A DNA stretch of 10,955 bases from Anaerobacillus sp. GTDB taxonomy: Bacteria > Bacillota > Bacilli > Bacillales_H > Anaerobacillaceae. Where the stretch lies: contig SKOL01000623.1 of the NCBI GenBank assembly GCA_007120055.1, positions 1-10,955 of the forward strand. Direction: 5' to 3'. Below the pieces are notes generated by a model. It was not told where the DNA came from, searched no databases, and saw only the letters and a program-made list of their open reading frames with translations. Shown here one piece after another: positions 1 through 6,366 of the stretch; the stretch's first letter is position 1; every line of letters begins with the position of its first letter. The position numbers were made by a program, and so were the translations under genes.

Positions 1-75
1 AACTCAAAACTCTTCACTCAAAACTAGACTCATTGTACCATTTTTTCTCAACTTTTCTCAATTACTGATCATATA

Positions 76-104
76 TTTCCAATCACGACTGTTCGTGGTA
101 AGAT
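76..104 (+). promoter_or_regulatory. candidate sigma-A promoter for zapA-cvpA
   Basis: A possible -35 box TTTCCA (76-81, 4 of 6 consensus) lies 17 bp before a possible -10 box TAAGAT (99-104, 4 of 6). The -10 is preceded by TGG (96-98), which gives an extended -10. A start near 111 would put the whole 137-296 repeat in the zapA 5' leader. This is pattern matching only. In bases 1-75 I see nothing beyond AT-rich sequence and a 10-bp word (ACTCAAAACT at 2-11 and 16-25). Confidence 0.35.
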
Positions 105-136
105 AGAAGGTAGGAATTTTTAAATTGTCGATAACC

Positions 137-296
137 CAAGGCGCTTACGCTTTTCAGCTGTCTAGCTTCAGCGCCTAGCTTCTCGAGCGTTTCGGTCCAT
201 CAAGATTTGCCTATTCATGAGGAAAATCAGAGAGGGGGCAAAACGTTGCTGGCCCTCCAACGCTTGTCGAAGCTGTTCAAGGCGCTTACGCTTTTC
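137..296 (+). repeat. structured intergenic repeat in the zapA leader
   Basis: The element is bounded by two exact 19-base direct copies of CAAGGCGCTTACGCTTTTC (137-155 and 278-296). Inside, the left arm AGCGCCT (170-176), AGCTTC (177-182) and CGAGCGTT (184-191) can pair in order with AACGCTTG (259-266), GAAGCT (269-274) and AGGCGCT (280-286), giving a long interrupted stem with a loop of about 67 nt. The repeat stops 4 bases before the zapA Shine-Dalgarno. From memory, similar sequences with AGCGCCTAGC near one end and GCGCTTnCGCTTTTC at the other are scattered in intergenic regions of Bacillus and Geobacillus; I could not check this. The arms and direct repeats are certain; the role is unknown. 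Confidence 0.7.
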
Positions 297-313
297 TAAT
301 AAGGAGGCTTATT

Positions 314-568
314 GTGGGGGAAGAAAAAAGTAAACGGCGAACAACCGTAAAGATAAATGGTCAAAGCTATGTAATTTCAGGGCAAGCGGACGTCAGTCAC
401 ATTAAGGAAGTGGCCAAATTTGTTGATGAGAAAATGAAGAAAATGAGAAATGTTAATCCTTATTTAGATAGTACTCAACTCGCTGTGTTGGCGGCAGTTA
501 ATATTAGTGATGAATATTTACGTTTAAAAAAACAGCAAGAAAGTATAAAGAAAGATGGGGAAAAATAA
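314..568 (+). CDS. zapA: cell division protein ZapA
   Basis: The product is 84 residues, the usual size for Bacillus ZapA (YshA), a small cytoplasmic FtsZ-binding protein that bundles FtsZ filaments and promotes Z-ring assembly. The sequence shows the N-terminal beta-strand domain (about residues 9-22, TVKINGQSYVISG). The family-typical helix with NPYLDSTQLAVLAAVNISDEYL (about 48-69) and a charged coiled-coil tail follow. The start is GTG at 314, chosen because AAGGAGG (301-307) sits 6 bases upstream and the N-terminus matches the family. It lies 3 bases before the next gene, so the two are co-transcribed and probably translationally coupled. The leader carries a structured repeat that could affect expression (inference). 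Confidence 0.93.
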   Translation: MGEEKSKRRTTVKINGQSYVISGQADVSHIKEVAKFVDEKMKKMRNVNPYLDSTQLAVLAAVNISDEYLRLKKQQESIKKDGEK

Positions 569-571
569 AAA

Positions 572-1111
572 ATGCTTAGCTTAATAATTTTAATTCTTTT
601 AATTACTAGTTTTTTTGTCGGGTTTCGTAGAGGGTTTATACTACAGTTAGTTCATTTGACTGGTTTTATTATTGCTTTTATTGTCGCTTATCTTTATCAT
701 GCAGAATTAGCGTATCATATTCGCCTTTGGATCCCGTATCCACAGTTCCCTACCGATAACCCGGCGTTCATGTTGGTTGAAGGGTTTAACTTTGAAAATG
801 TGTATTATACTGGGATTGCCTTTGCGATTTTATTTTTTGCAACAAAGATATTGTTGCAGATTATCGGCTCAATGTTTGACTTTTTAGCACACTTACCAAT
901 TTTAAGTACGATTAATGGTTGGTTAGGTGGTATTCTTTGTTTTTTAGAAACGCTGCTTATTTTTGTTGTTCTGTTACATATTGCAGCTCTGTTACCGATT
1001 GAGTTCGTCCAAGATTTATTAAAAGAATCGTCTTTAGCAAAATTAATATTAGATTACACACCGATCTTATCTAATTATTTAAAAGAACTGTGGATTGAAA
1101 ATCAATTTTAA
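572..1111 (+). CDS. CvpA-family integral membrane protein (YshB-like)
   Basis: This 179-residue membrane protein resembles B. subtilis YshB and the CvpA family (named for a colicin V production protein in E. coli; molecular function unsettled). Four hydrophobic spans are visible, at about residues 1-17, 24-43, 80-100 and 115-142. The family-typical FRRGF follows the first span, and GWLGGILCFLETLLI lies in the last. The ATG is 3 bases after the zapA stop. The only Shine-Dalgarno-like sequence is GGGG inside the zapA 3' end, so translation probably depends on coupling with zapA. It is followed by a 314-bp gap filled mainly by a palindromic repeat, so read-through into polX may be reduced. The family call is firm; the function is not known. 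Confidence 0.85.
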   Translation: MLSLIILILLITSFFVGFRRGFILQLVHLTGFIIAFIVAYLYHAELAYHIRLWIPYPQFPTDNPAFMLVEGFNFENVYYTGIAFAILFFATKILLQIIGSMFDFLAHLPILSTINGWLGGILCFLETLLIFVVLLHIAALLPIEFVQDLLKESSLAKLILDYTPILSNYLKELWIENQF

Positions 1112-1116
1112 GTACG

Positions 1117-1337
1117 AAGAGGCTGTCCTAAAGCTAAGTGTCAGTCATCTCAGGCACTATAAATAGACGGGGCTGTCCCTAAGTGTCTGACACCAGGAAA
1201 AACTTACTTAATATAGACGTATACATTTATTATCCGTCTATATTTGGTGCCTGACGGTGTCGGACACTTTTTTAGGGACAGCCTCTCTAAGTGTAGTATT
1301 TGTTTGGGGTGAACTAAAACTTATAGGACAGCCTCTT
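1117..1337. repeat. outer palindromic repeat copy, probably split by an inner copy
   Basis: An exact 14-bp inverted repeat (1117-1130, AAGAGGCTGTCCTA, and its complement at 1324-1337) bounds a 221-bp block that begins six bases after the cvpA stop. Just inside the left arm are AAGTGTC (1136-1142) and TATAAATAGACG (1158-1169), the same order of motifs as in the complete copy at 1169-1285. The right flank (1285-1323) contains AAGTGT but no clear matching half. The simplest reading is an older element interrupted by insertion of a second related element. No ORF in it looks real. Confidence 0.6.
1169..1285. repeat. inner palindromic repeat (GTGTCTGACACC / ATATAGAC type)
   Basis: Three nested inverted repeats share one centre. 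The basal arm GGCTGTCCCTAA (1171-1182) pairs with 1272-1283, exact over 12 bp. GTGTCTGACACC (1183-1194) pairs with GGTGTCGGACAC (1256-1267), with one mismatch. ATATAGACG (1211-1219) pairs exactly with 1235-1243 around a 15-nt loop. The same plan recurs at 10084-10210 with a different basal arm, so this is a dispersed family and not a simple terminator. If transcribed it would form a long hairpin between cvpA and polX. It carries no transposase, so any mobility would need an enzyme supplied elsewhere. Confidence 0.8.
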
Positions 1338-1351
1338 TCAATGGTTAAAAG

Positions 1352-1381
1352 TTGAATTCCCGTAGGAAAACTATGTATGAT
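1352..1381 (+). promoter_or_regulatory. candidate promoter for polX-mutS2-yshE
   Basis: TTGAAT (1352-1357, 4 of 6) and TATGAT (1376-1381, 5 of 6) are separated by 18 bp and lie about 45 bases before polX, downstream of the repeat. A promoter here would free polX and mutS2 from dependence on read-through across the hairpins. Sequence match only. Confidence 0.35.
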
Positions 1382-1425
1382 TACTATTAATGCGGTGAAG
1401 ATCTGAGCTAAGAGGAGATGTTTTT

Positions 1426-3144
1426 TTGAATAAAAAACAAATAATTCAAGCGTTAGAAACGATTGCAATATATATGGAAATAAAAGGTGAAAATAGTTTT
1501 AAAGTATCCGCCTACAGAAAGGCTGCTCAAGCTTTAGAGTTAGATGAAAGGACGATGGAGCAAATTGAAGATCCTTCTAAGTTGAAAGGGATTGGAAAAG
1601 GAACAGCGACCGTAATTGAGCAACTAAAAAATGAAGGTAAATCAAGCTTACTAGATGAGTTGAAAGAAGAGTTACCAGATGGACTAATCCCATTATTAAA
1701 ACTTCCAGGCCTTGGCGGAAAGAAGATTGGTAAGCTTTACCAACAACTTGAAGTTGTTGATATCGATTCGCTAAAGCAAGCATGTTTGGGTGAAAAAGTT
1801 CAAGCTCTTGCAGGTTTCGGGAAAAAGACAGAAGAAAAAATAATAGCTTCGATTGAAGAGTTCGGAAAACAGCCTGAGCGCTTACCAATCGCCCAAGTTT
1901 TACCTGTAGCTAATAAGATTGAAGCTAATTTAAGCAACATTAATGAAATTATTCGGTTTAGCCGTGCTGGTAGCTTACGCAGGTTAAGAGAAACCGTCAA
2001 AGACTTAGACTATATTATTGCAACGAATGAGCCAGAAAAAGTTCGCGATGCACTTTTGAAATTTGCAAATGTCGGAGAAATTATCGCTAGTGGAGATACG
2101 AAAGTTTCGTTAGTATTACAGTTAGCAGAATTTCGGATCTCCATCGATTTCCGGCTCGTTAAAGATGCTGAGTTTGCGACAGCGCTCCATCATTTTACAG
2201 GTTCTAAAGATCATAACGTTCAAATGCGACAATTAGCAAAAGATCGTGGAGAAAAAATTAGTGAATACGGAGTAGAAGACGTTGAAACAGGAAAAATAAC
2301 TACGTTTGCTTCAGAGGAAGAATTTTTCCGACATTTTGGTCTTCACTTTATTCCACCTGAGATTCGCGAAGGTGATGGGGAAATCGAAGCTTGGCAAACA
2401 GAAAATGAGCTGATATCGATCAATGATATTCGTGGTGATATGCATATGCATTCAACATGGAGTGATGGTGCCCATTCGATTGAAGAAATGGCTGAAGCGG
2501 CACGAAAAAAAGGGTATTCATATATTGCAATTACCGACCATTCGAAATATTTAAAAGTAGCGAATGGATTGACCGTTAAACGACTTCGCGAGCAACACCA
2601 AAAAATTGCAAAGCTAAATGAACAGTGGGATGACTTTACGATTTTCACAGGAATTGAAATGGATATTTTACCAGATGGTACGCTTGATTATGATGATGAA
2701 GTAATTTCTGACGTCGACTTTGTGATTGCATCGATTCACTCTTCTTTTTCTCAAGATAGAGAGACGATTATGAATCGTCTAAAAAACGCCTTAAAAAACC
2801 AACACGTGGACTTAATTGCTCATCCGACAGGTAGGCTTATTGGTCGTAGAGCAGGCTATGATGTTGATGTTGATTTACTAATTGACTTAGCTAGTGAAAC
2901 AAACACAGCGCTAGAGTTAAACGCGAACCCGCATCGCCTTGACCTTGCGCCACATTGGTTGAAAAAAGCGCAACAAAAAGACGTTAAAATAATGATCAAT
3001 ACCGATGCTCACAACGAAGAAATGCTAGATGATATGGAAATTGGGATTGCGAGTGCGAGAAAAGGTTGGATTAAAAAAGACACGGTCATTAATAGTTGGT
3101 CACAACAACAAGTAGTTCGTTATTTGAAACGAAAAGATAAGTAA
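1426..3144 (+). CDS. polX: DNA polymerase X with C-terminal PHP domain
   Basis: The product is 572 residues; B. subtilis PolX is about 570. It is a bacterial family X polymerase that fills short gaps in base-excision-type repair and has a Mn-dependent PHP nuclease domain. N-terminal helix-hairpin-helix motifs are visible: LKGIGKGT (53-60), LPGLGGKK (93-100) and LAGFGKKT (128-135). The nucleotidyltransferase signature is GSLRRLRETVKDLDY (182-196), with catalytic Asp193 and Asp195 and a third likely at Asp241. The PHP domain keeps its metal ligands: D338-x-H340-x-H342, D371-H372, E411, H438, H466 and D527-x-H529. The start is TTG at 1426: AGAGGAGA (1411-1418) is upstream, the N-terminus MNKKQIIQALETIA matches the family, and the ATG at 1418 stops after two more codons. 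All active-site residues are intact. The stop overlaps the mutS2 Shine-Dalgarno. Confidence 0.95.
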   Translation: MNKKQIIQALETIAIYMEIKGENSFKVSAYRKAAQALELDERTMEQIEDPSKLKGIGKGTATVIEQLKNEGKSSLLDELKEELPDGLIPLLKLPGLGGKKIGKLYQQLEVVDIDSLKQACLGEKVQALAGFGKKTEEKIIASIEEFGKQPERLPIAQVLPVANKIEANLSNINEIIRFSRAGSLRRLRETVKDLDYIIATNEPEKVRDALLKFANVGEIIASGDTKVSLVLQLAEFRISIDFRLVKDAEFATALHHFTGSKDHNVQMRQLAKDRGEKISEYGVEDVETGKITTFASEEEFFRHFGLHFIPPEIREGDGEIEAWQTENELISINDIRGDMHMHSTWSDGAHSIEEMAEAARKKGYSYIAITDHSKYLKVANGLTVKRLREQHQKIAKLNEQWDDFTIFTGIEMDILPDGTLDYDDEVISDVDFVIASIHSSFSQDRETIMNRLKNALKNQHVDLIAHPTGRLIGRRAGYDVDVDLLIDLASETNTALELNANPHRLDLAPHWLKKAQQKDVKIMINTDAHNEEMLDDMEIGIASARKGWIKKDTVINSWSQQQVVRYLKRKDK

Positions 3145-3148
3145 GGAG
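3143..3148 (+). promoter_or_regulatory. Shine-Dalgarno that fixes the mutS2 start
   Basis: AAGGAG begins inside the polX TAA stop (3142-3144). Its last base is the first base of a GTG at 3148, so ribosomes bound here could not start at that GTG. The TTG at 3157 is 8 bases downstream, which is the ideal spacing. Confidence 0.8.
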
Positions 3149-3156
3149 TGGGTCCA

Positions 3157-5511
3157 TTGTTACAGCGAGTTCATCGTCTCTTAGAGTACGATAAAATGAA
3201 AGAGCAGCTTATAGAACACGTAAGTTCATCACTTGGAAAGAAAAAAATTGAAGAGCTTACGCCGATGGTTAATATAGATGAAATTCAACATGCGCAAAAT
3301 TCAACGTTTGAAGGGGCGAAAGTGCTGCGGTTAAAAGGACAAGCCCCACTCGGTGGAATTCGTAATATTACGGCAAGTGTAAAACGTGCACAAATTGGCG
3401 GTATGTTAAATGAGGGCGAGTTACTAGAAGTTGCGAGTACGATATACGGAGGAAGAAGATTTAAGAAGTTTATTGAAGTTATGATTGAAGATGAAGTAGA
3501 ACTTCCAATTCTACAACAATTAGTAAACTTAATTACTCCACTTACGGATGTTGAGCGCGAAATTAAAATGTGTATCGACGATAACGGTCATATGTTAGAT
3601 TCAGCTAGTCCTACTTTACGAACGATCCGTCATCAAATTAAAAGTCACGAAGCCTCGATTCGTTCTAAGTTAGAGAGCATCATTCGCTCCTCAAGCAATC
3701 AAAAAATGCTGTCTGATTCGATTATTACAATCCGAAATGAACGTTACGTAATTCCGGTAAAACAAGAGTATCGTAGCAACTTTGGTGGATTGATTCACGA
3801 TCAATCGGCTTCAGGGGCAACGTTGTTTATTGAACCACAAGCAATCGTGTCCATCAATAACCAATTAAGAGAAGTACGCATGAAAGAAAAACAAGAAATT
3901 GAAAAGATTTTACATGAACTTTCAGCTAGTGTTTCTGAAGTAAGTGAAGAGCTACTCGAAAATGTTAAAACACTTGCTGAAATTGACTTTATTTTTGCGA
4001 AAGCTTTATATTCCAAAGCGATAAAAGCTTCTCAGCCTAAATTGAATGATGAAGGTTTTATTAAAATGAAAAAAGCACGTCATCCTCTTATTCCACACGA
4101 GGAAATCGTTCCAATCGATGTTGAATTAGGGAAGACATACAGTTCGATAATTATTACTGGTCCGAACACGGGGGGTAAAACCGTCACATTAAAAACGACC
4201 GGGTTACTTACGTTGATGATGCAATCTGGTTTACACGTTCCTTGTGAAGAAGGATCAGAAATGGCGGTATTTCAATCGATTTTTGCTGATATTGGCGATG
4301 AGCAATCGATTGAACAAAATTTAAGTACATTCTCGTCTCACATGACAAACATTATTGATATTTTAGATAAAGTAGATCACGAAAGTCTCGTTCTTTTTGA
4401 TGAGTTAGGGGCAGGTACCGACCCAACAGAAGGGGCGGCATTAGCGATTTCGATTTTAGATGATGTTTATCAGCGTGGAGCTAGAATCATTGCAACGACT
4501 CACTACAGTGAATTGAAAGCTTATGCCTACAATCGACCTGGTGCAATTAATGCTAGTGTAGAATTTAATGTTGAAACGTTAAGCCCTACGTACCGCCTTT
4601 TGATTGGTGTTCCGGGAAGAAGTAACGCTTTTGCGATCTCAGAACGATTAGGATTAAATAAAGAAATTATTGATAAAGCGAAAGAACAAATCTCTACGGA
4701 AACGAACAAAGTAGAAAATATGATTTCTTCACTAGAAACAAGTCAAAAAGCAGCAGAAAAAGAATTGGAAGAAGCTCAAAAGGTCCGAGATGATGCAGAA
4801 GCATTGCGTAAAGAGTTAGAGGACCAATTTTCTGCATTTGAGTTGGAAAAAGAAAAGCTTTTAGAAGAAGCAGAAAAGAAAGCTCATGATGCTGTTGAAA
4901 CTGCGAAAGAAGAAGCAGAATTTATTATTGAAGAATTAAGAGAACTTCAAAAAGAAGCAAACGTTGTAAAGGAGCATCAGCTCATTGATGCAAAAAAACG
5001 TCTCGAAGAACAACAGCCTAAATTAAAAGAGAAAAAGAAGAAGCCTTCTGTGAAGAAGGTATCAAAAGAGCTAATGCCTGGTGATGAAGTAAGAGTGCTT
5101 TCATTCGGTCAAAAAGGTCATATCGTTGAAAAAATATCAGTTAAAGAATTTCAAGTGCAAATCGGGATTATGAAGATGAAAGTACAAATTGATGATCTCG
5201 AGCTAATTGATCGACCGAAACAAATCGAGAAAAAGCCGATGGCAACGGTTCGAGGATCGAATCATCATGTTAAGCCTGAACTTGATCTTCGTGGCGAGCG
5301 CTTTGAAGATGCGATGCTTCGTGTTGAAAAATATTTAGATGATGCCTTATTGGCAGGATACAGCCAAGTGTCGATTATTCACGGTAAAGGAACTGGAGCC
5401 TTAAGAAAAGGAGTGCTCCAATTATTAAAATCCCACCCACAAGTAAAAAATTCAAAGATGGCCGCAATGAACGAAGGTGGATTCGGGAATACAATCGTAC
5501 AATTTAAGTAA
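3157..5511 (+). CDS. mutS2: endonuclease MutS2
   Basis: From the TTG at 3157 the product is 784 residues, close to B. subtilis MutSB (about 785). MutS2 is a MutS-like ATPase without the mismatch-binding domain. It acts on branched or recombination DNA and, in B. subtilis, on collided ribosomes through its Smr domain. Visible parts: the clamp/lever region (to about 300); Walker A GPNTGGKT (335-342); Walker [13 protein letters not shown] (411-422); the [10 protein letters not shown] switch (447-456); a charged coiled coil (about 505-630); a KOW-like segment (about 640-685); and the C-terminal Smr domain with LDLRGER (709-715) and HGKGTG (742-747). The start was moved from the GTG at 3148 because the Shine-Dalgarno overlaps it, and because [17 protein letters not shown] lines up with the family N-terminus. 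It is in an operon with polX (12-base gap) and yshE (16-base gap). Nothing is missing. Confidence 0.94.
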   Translation: MLQRVHRLLEYDKMKEQLIEHVSSSLGKKKIEELTPMVNIDEIQHAQNSTFEGAKVLRLKGQAPLGGIRNITASVKRAQIGGMLNEGELLEVASTIYGGRRFKKFIEVMIEDEVELPILQQLVNLITPLTDVEREIKMCIDDNGHMLDSASPTLRTIRHQIKSHEASIRSKLESIIRSSSNQKMLSDSIITIRNERYVIPVKQEYRSNFGGLIHDQSASGATLFIEPQAIVSINNQLREVRMKEKQEIEKILHELSASVSEVSEELLENVKTLAEIDFIFAKALYSKAIKASQPKLNDEGFIKMKKARHPLIPHEEIVPIDVELGKTYSSIIITGPNTGGKTVTLKTTGLLTLMMQSGLHVPCEEGSEMAVFQSIFADIGDEQSIEQNLSTFSSHMTNIIDILDKVDHESLVLFDELGAGTDPTEGAALAISILDDVYQRGARIIATTHYSELKAYAYNRPGAINASVEFNVETLSPTYRLLIGVPGRSNAFAISERLGLNKEIIDKAKEQISTETNKVENMISSLETSQKAAEKELEEAQKVRDDAEALRKELEDQFSAFELEKEKLLEEAEKKAHDAVETAKEEAEFIIEELRELQKEANVVKEHQLIDAKKRLEEQQPKLKEKKKKPSVKKVSKELMPGDEVRVLSFGQKGHIVEKISVKEFQVQIGIMKMKVQIDDLELIDRPKQIEKKPMATVRGSNHHVKPELDLRGERFEDAMLRVEKYLDDALLAGYSQVSIIHGKGTGALRKGVLQLLKSHPQVKNSKMAAMNEGGFGNTIVQFK

Positions 5512-5527
5512 TGGGAGGTGAGAACCG

Positions 5528-5941
5528 ATGGAGCAGTTATTTGAAATTGACTATGTGTACACAGCAGCTTCATTTAGTGTTGCAGTACTCGCGATGGTTG
5601 TCTTTTTGGCTATTTTTGAAACGGTCACAAAGTATAACAATTGGCAAGAAATAAAAAAAGGGAACATTTCAGTTGCGCTTGCCACTGGGGGGAAAATCTT
5701 TGGTGTTGCCAATATTTTTCGGTTTTCTATTCAACATAATGATTCGATTTTAACGATGTTAATCTGGGGATCATTTGGGTTTTCTCTACTTTTATTTGCT
5801 TATTTTATTTTTGAATTTTTAACACCACGTTTTAAAGTAGACAGTGAAATAGCTAAAGATAACCGCGCTGTCGGTTTCATTTCCTTTATTATTTCAGTAG
5901 GGCTTTCATTTGTTATTGGCGCAGGTATTATTAAGAATTAG
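5528..5941 (+). CDS. yshE: DUF350 membrane protein (YshE-like)
   Basis: This 137-residue protein matches the size and position of B. subtilis YshE, a DUF350 family member of unknown function. Four hydrophobic spans are seen, at about residues 13-33, 48-68, 74-98 and 114-135. The two halves look alike, as expected of this internally duplicated family: each has a long span followed by a glycine-rich span (ALATGGKIFGVAN at about 50-62; VIGAGII near the end). A strong GGGAGGTGA (5513-5521) precedes the ATG by 6 bases, and the gene follows mutS2 by 16 bases, so it is almost certainly co-transcribed. No catalytic motif is visible. The family call is good; the function is unknown. Confidence 0.85.
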   Translation: MEQLFEIDYVYTAASFSVAVLAMVVFLAIFETVTKYNNWQEIKKGNISVALATGGKIFGVANIFRFSIQHNDSILTMLIWGSFGFSLLLFAYFIFEFLTPRFKVDSEIAKDNRAVGFISFIISVGLSFVIGAGIIKN

Positions 5942-5959
5942 AAATGGAGCGGTATAAAC

Positions 5960-6043
5960 TTGGAAACGCTTTGGAAAGTTTTATTCATCTTTTGTGCGGT
6001 CTTTATGATCGCTGGAGTTATTTATTTATTTTTTATAGCATGA
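5960..6043 (+). CDS. small single-span membrane protein (27 residues, TTG start)
   Basis: A TTG at 5960 opens 27 codons ending at TGA (6041-6043). The peptide begins METLWKVLF; a continuous hydrophobic stretch from about residue 7 to 27 ends in YLFFIA. It has one Lys near the N-terminus and no charged residue inside the span, which is what a one-helix membrane protein looks like. GGAG (5946-5949) lies 10 bases upstream and the ORF begins 18 bases after yshE, so it fits as the last gene of the operon. An overlapping frame from the ATG at 5944 gives a 35-codon peptide with no clean membrane span, which I consider less likely. I do not recognise a family. A small partner or regulator of YshE is possible but is only inference from position. 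Confidence 0.5.
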   Translation: METLWKVLFIFCAVFMIAGVIYLFFIA

Positions 6044-6067
6044 TTGATTAGTTGATTAGTTGGTTAG
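6044..6067 (+). repeat. three tandem 8-mers
   Basis: TTGATTAG, TTGATTAG and TTGGTTAG run head to tail immediately after the small ORF stop. A related loose run of TTAG words follows the lcfA1 terminator (8112-8130). Probably simple sequence with no function. Confidence 0.6.
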
Positions 6068-6129
6068 AAAAGCCCCAGAATTTTATATATTAAATGGTGA
6101 TGGGCAATTGTTAGAAGGTTGTGTAATAA

Positions 6130-6211
6130 AAAAGAACGAGTGATTTCCTGAACAAGCCTCTAAAATTCGCTAGAAGTTTAAAGCGAAGAGAAGGAAATCG
6201 CTCGTTCTTTT
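6130..6211 (+). terminator. long hairpin closing the polX-mutS2-yshE group
   Basis: A 20-bp stem (6130-6149 with 6192-6211; one position is a T-G wobble) encloses 42 nt. Inside is a second small stem, TTCGC (6166-6170) with GCGAA (6183-6187). The right arm ends in CTTTTATAT, a weak T-run. It lies between yshE and the lcfA1 promoter, so a terminator is the natural reading, but the long structured loop is unlike a usual intrinsic terminator and it could be a small repeat element. The stem is certain; the role is uncertain. Confidence 0.55.
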
Positions 6212-6275
6212 ATATAGAATAAGATAACGGACACCTTTTATTTAATTTAAAAATTCTAAATATTATAAAAACATA

Positions 6276-6304
6276 TTTATTTTTGCGACCGCATACATTA
6301 CAAT
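6276..6304 (+). promoter_or_regulatory. promoter of the first lcfA copy with degraded cre
   Basis: TTTATT (6276-6281), a 17-bp spacer and TACAAT (6299-6304, 5 of 6) form the same promoter seen upstream of the second copy, preceded by a very AT-rich stretch from 6237. The spacer contains TGCGACCGCATACA (6284-6297), which lines up base for base with the cre site of the second copy but mismatches the cre consensus at three fixed positions. An 11-bp palindrome, TTACAATGTAA (6298-6308), overlaps the -10. The -35 is weak; the support is conservation between the paralogous promoters. Confidence 0.55.
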
Positions 6305-6310
6305 GTAAAT

Positions 6311-6322
6311 AGAGGAGAATGC
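6311..6322 (+). promoter_or_regulatory. purine box at the predicted 5' end of lcfA1 mRNA
   Basis: AGAGGAGAATGC begins 6 bases after the -10 and is repeated exactly at 8225-8236, at the same distance from the second promoter. It would be the first transcribed bases. It resembles the 5'-terminal Shine-Dalgarno-like stabilisers known from some Bacillus mRNAs. No start codon lies at usable spacing except a TTG opening a 13-codon purine-rich ORF, which I do not credit. Confidence 0.4.
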
Positions 6323-6366
6323 CATTGTTTAGAAAGGAGATGAAAATAAAAAGGAGGAGATTGTAA

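Noticed and set aside
1117..1337. CRISPR array or insertion sequence
   Set aside because: The repeats are inverted and nested, with no regular spacers; there is no transposase gene in the window.
1238..1468. 76-codon minus-strand ORF over the repeat and the polX start
   Set aside because: It lies across the palindromic repeat and the polX leader, has no family resemblance, and its composition follows the inverted repeats.
1577..2648. Minus-strand ORFs inside polX
   Set aside because: Shadows of the polX reading frame; polX is intact with all motifs, and these peptides match nothing I know.
3801..5573. Minus-strand ORFs inside mutS2 and at its end
   Set aside because: Shadow frames of a complete, well-conserved gene.
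5944..6051. Alternative 35-codon ORF from the ATG at 5944
   Set aside because: Overlaps the hydrophobic TTG ORF in another frame, lacks a clean membrane span, and has a worse ribosome-binding context.
6319..6366. Leader peptide before lcfA1 (ATG 6319 or TTG 6325, ending TAA next to the lcfA1 ATG)
   Set aside because: The codons are mostly the purine runs of the Shine-Dalgarno sequences, the ATG is too close to its SD, and the second copy has no matching ORF (a stop after two codons).
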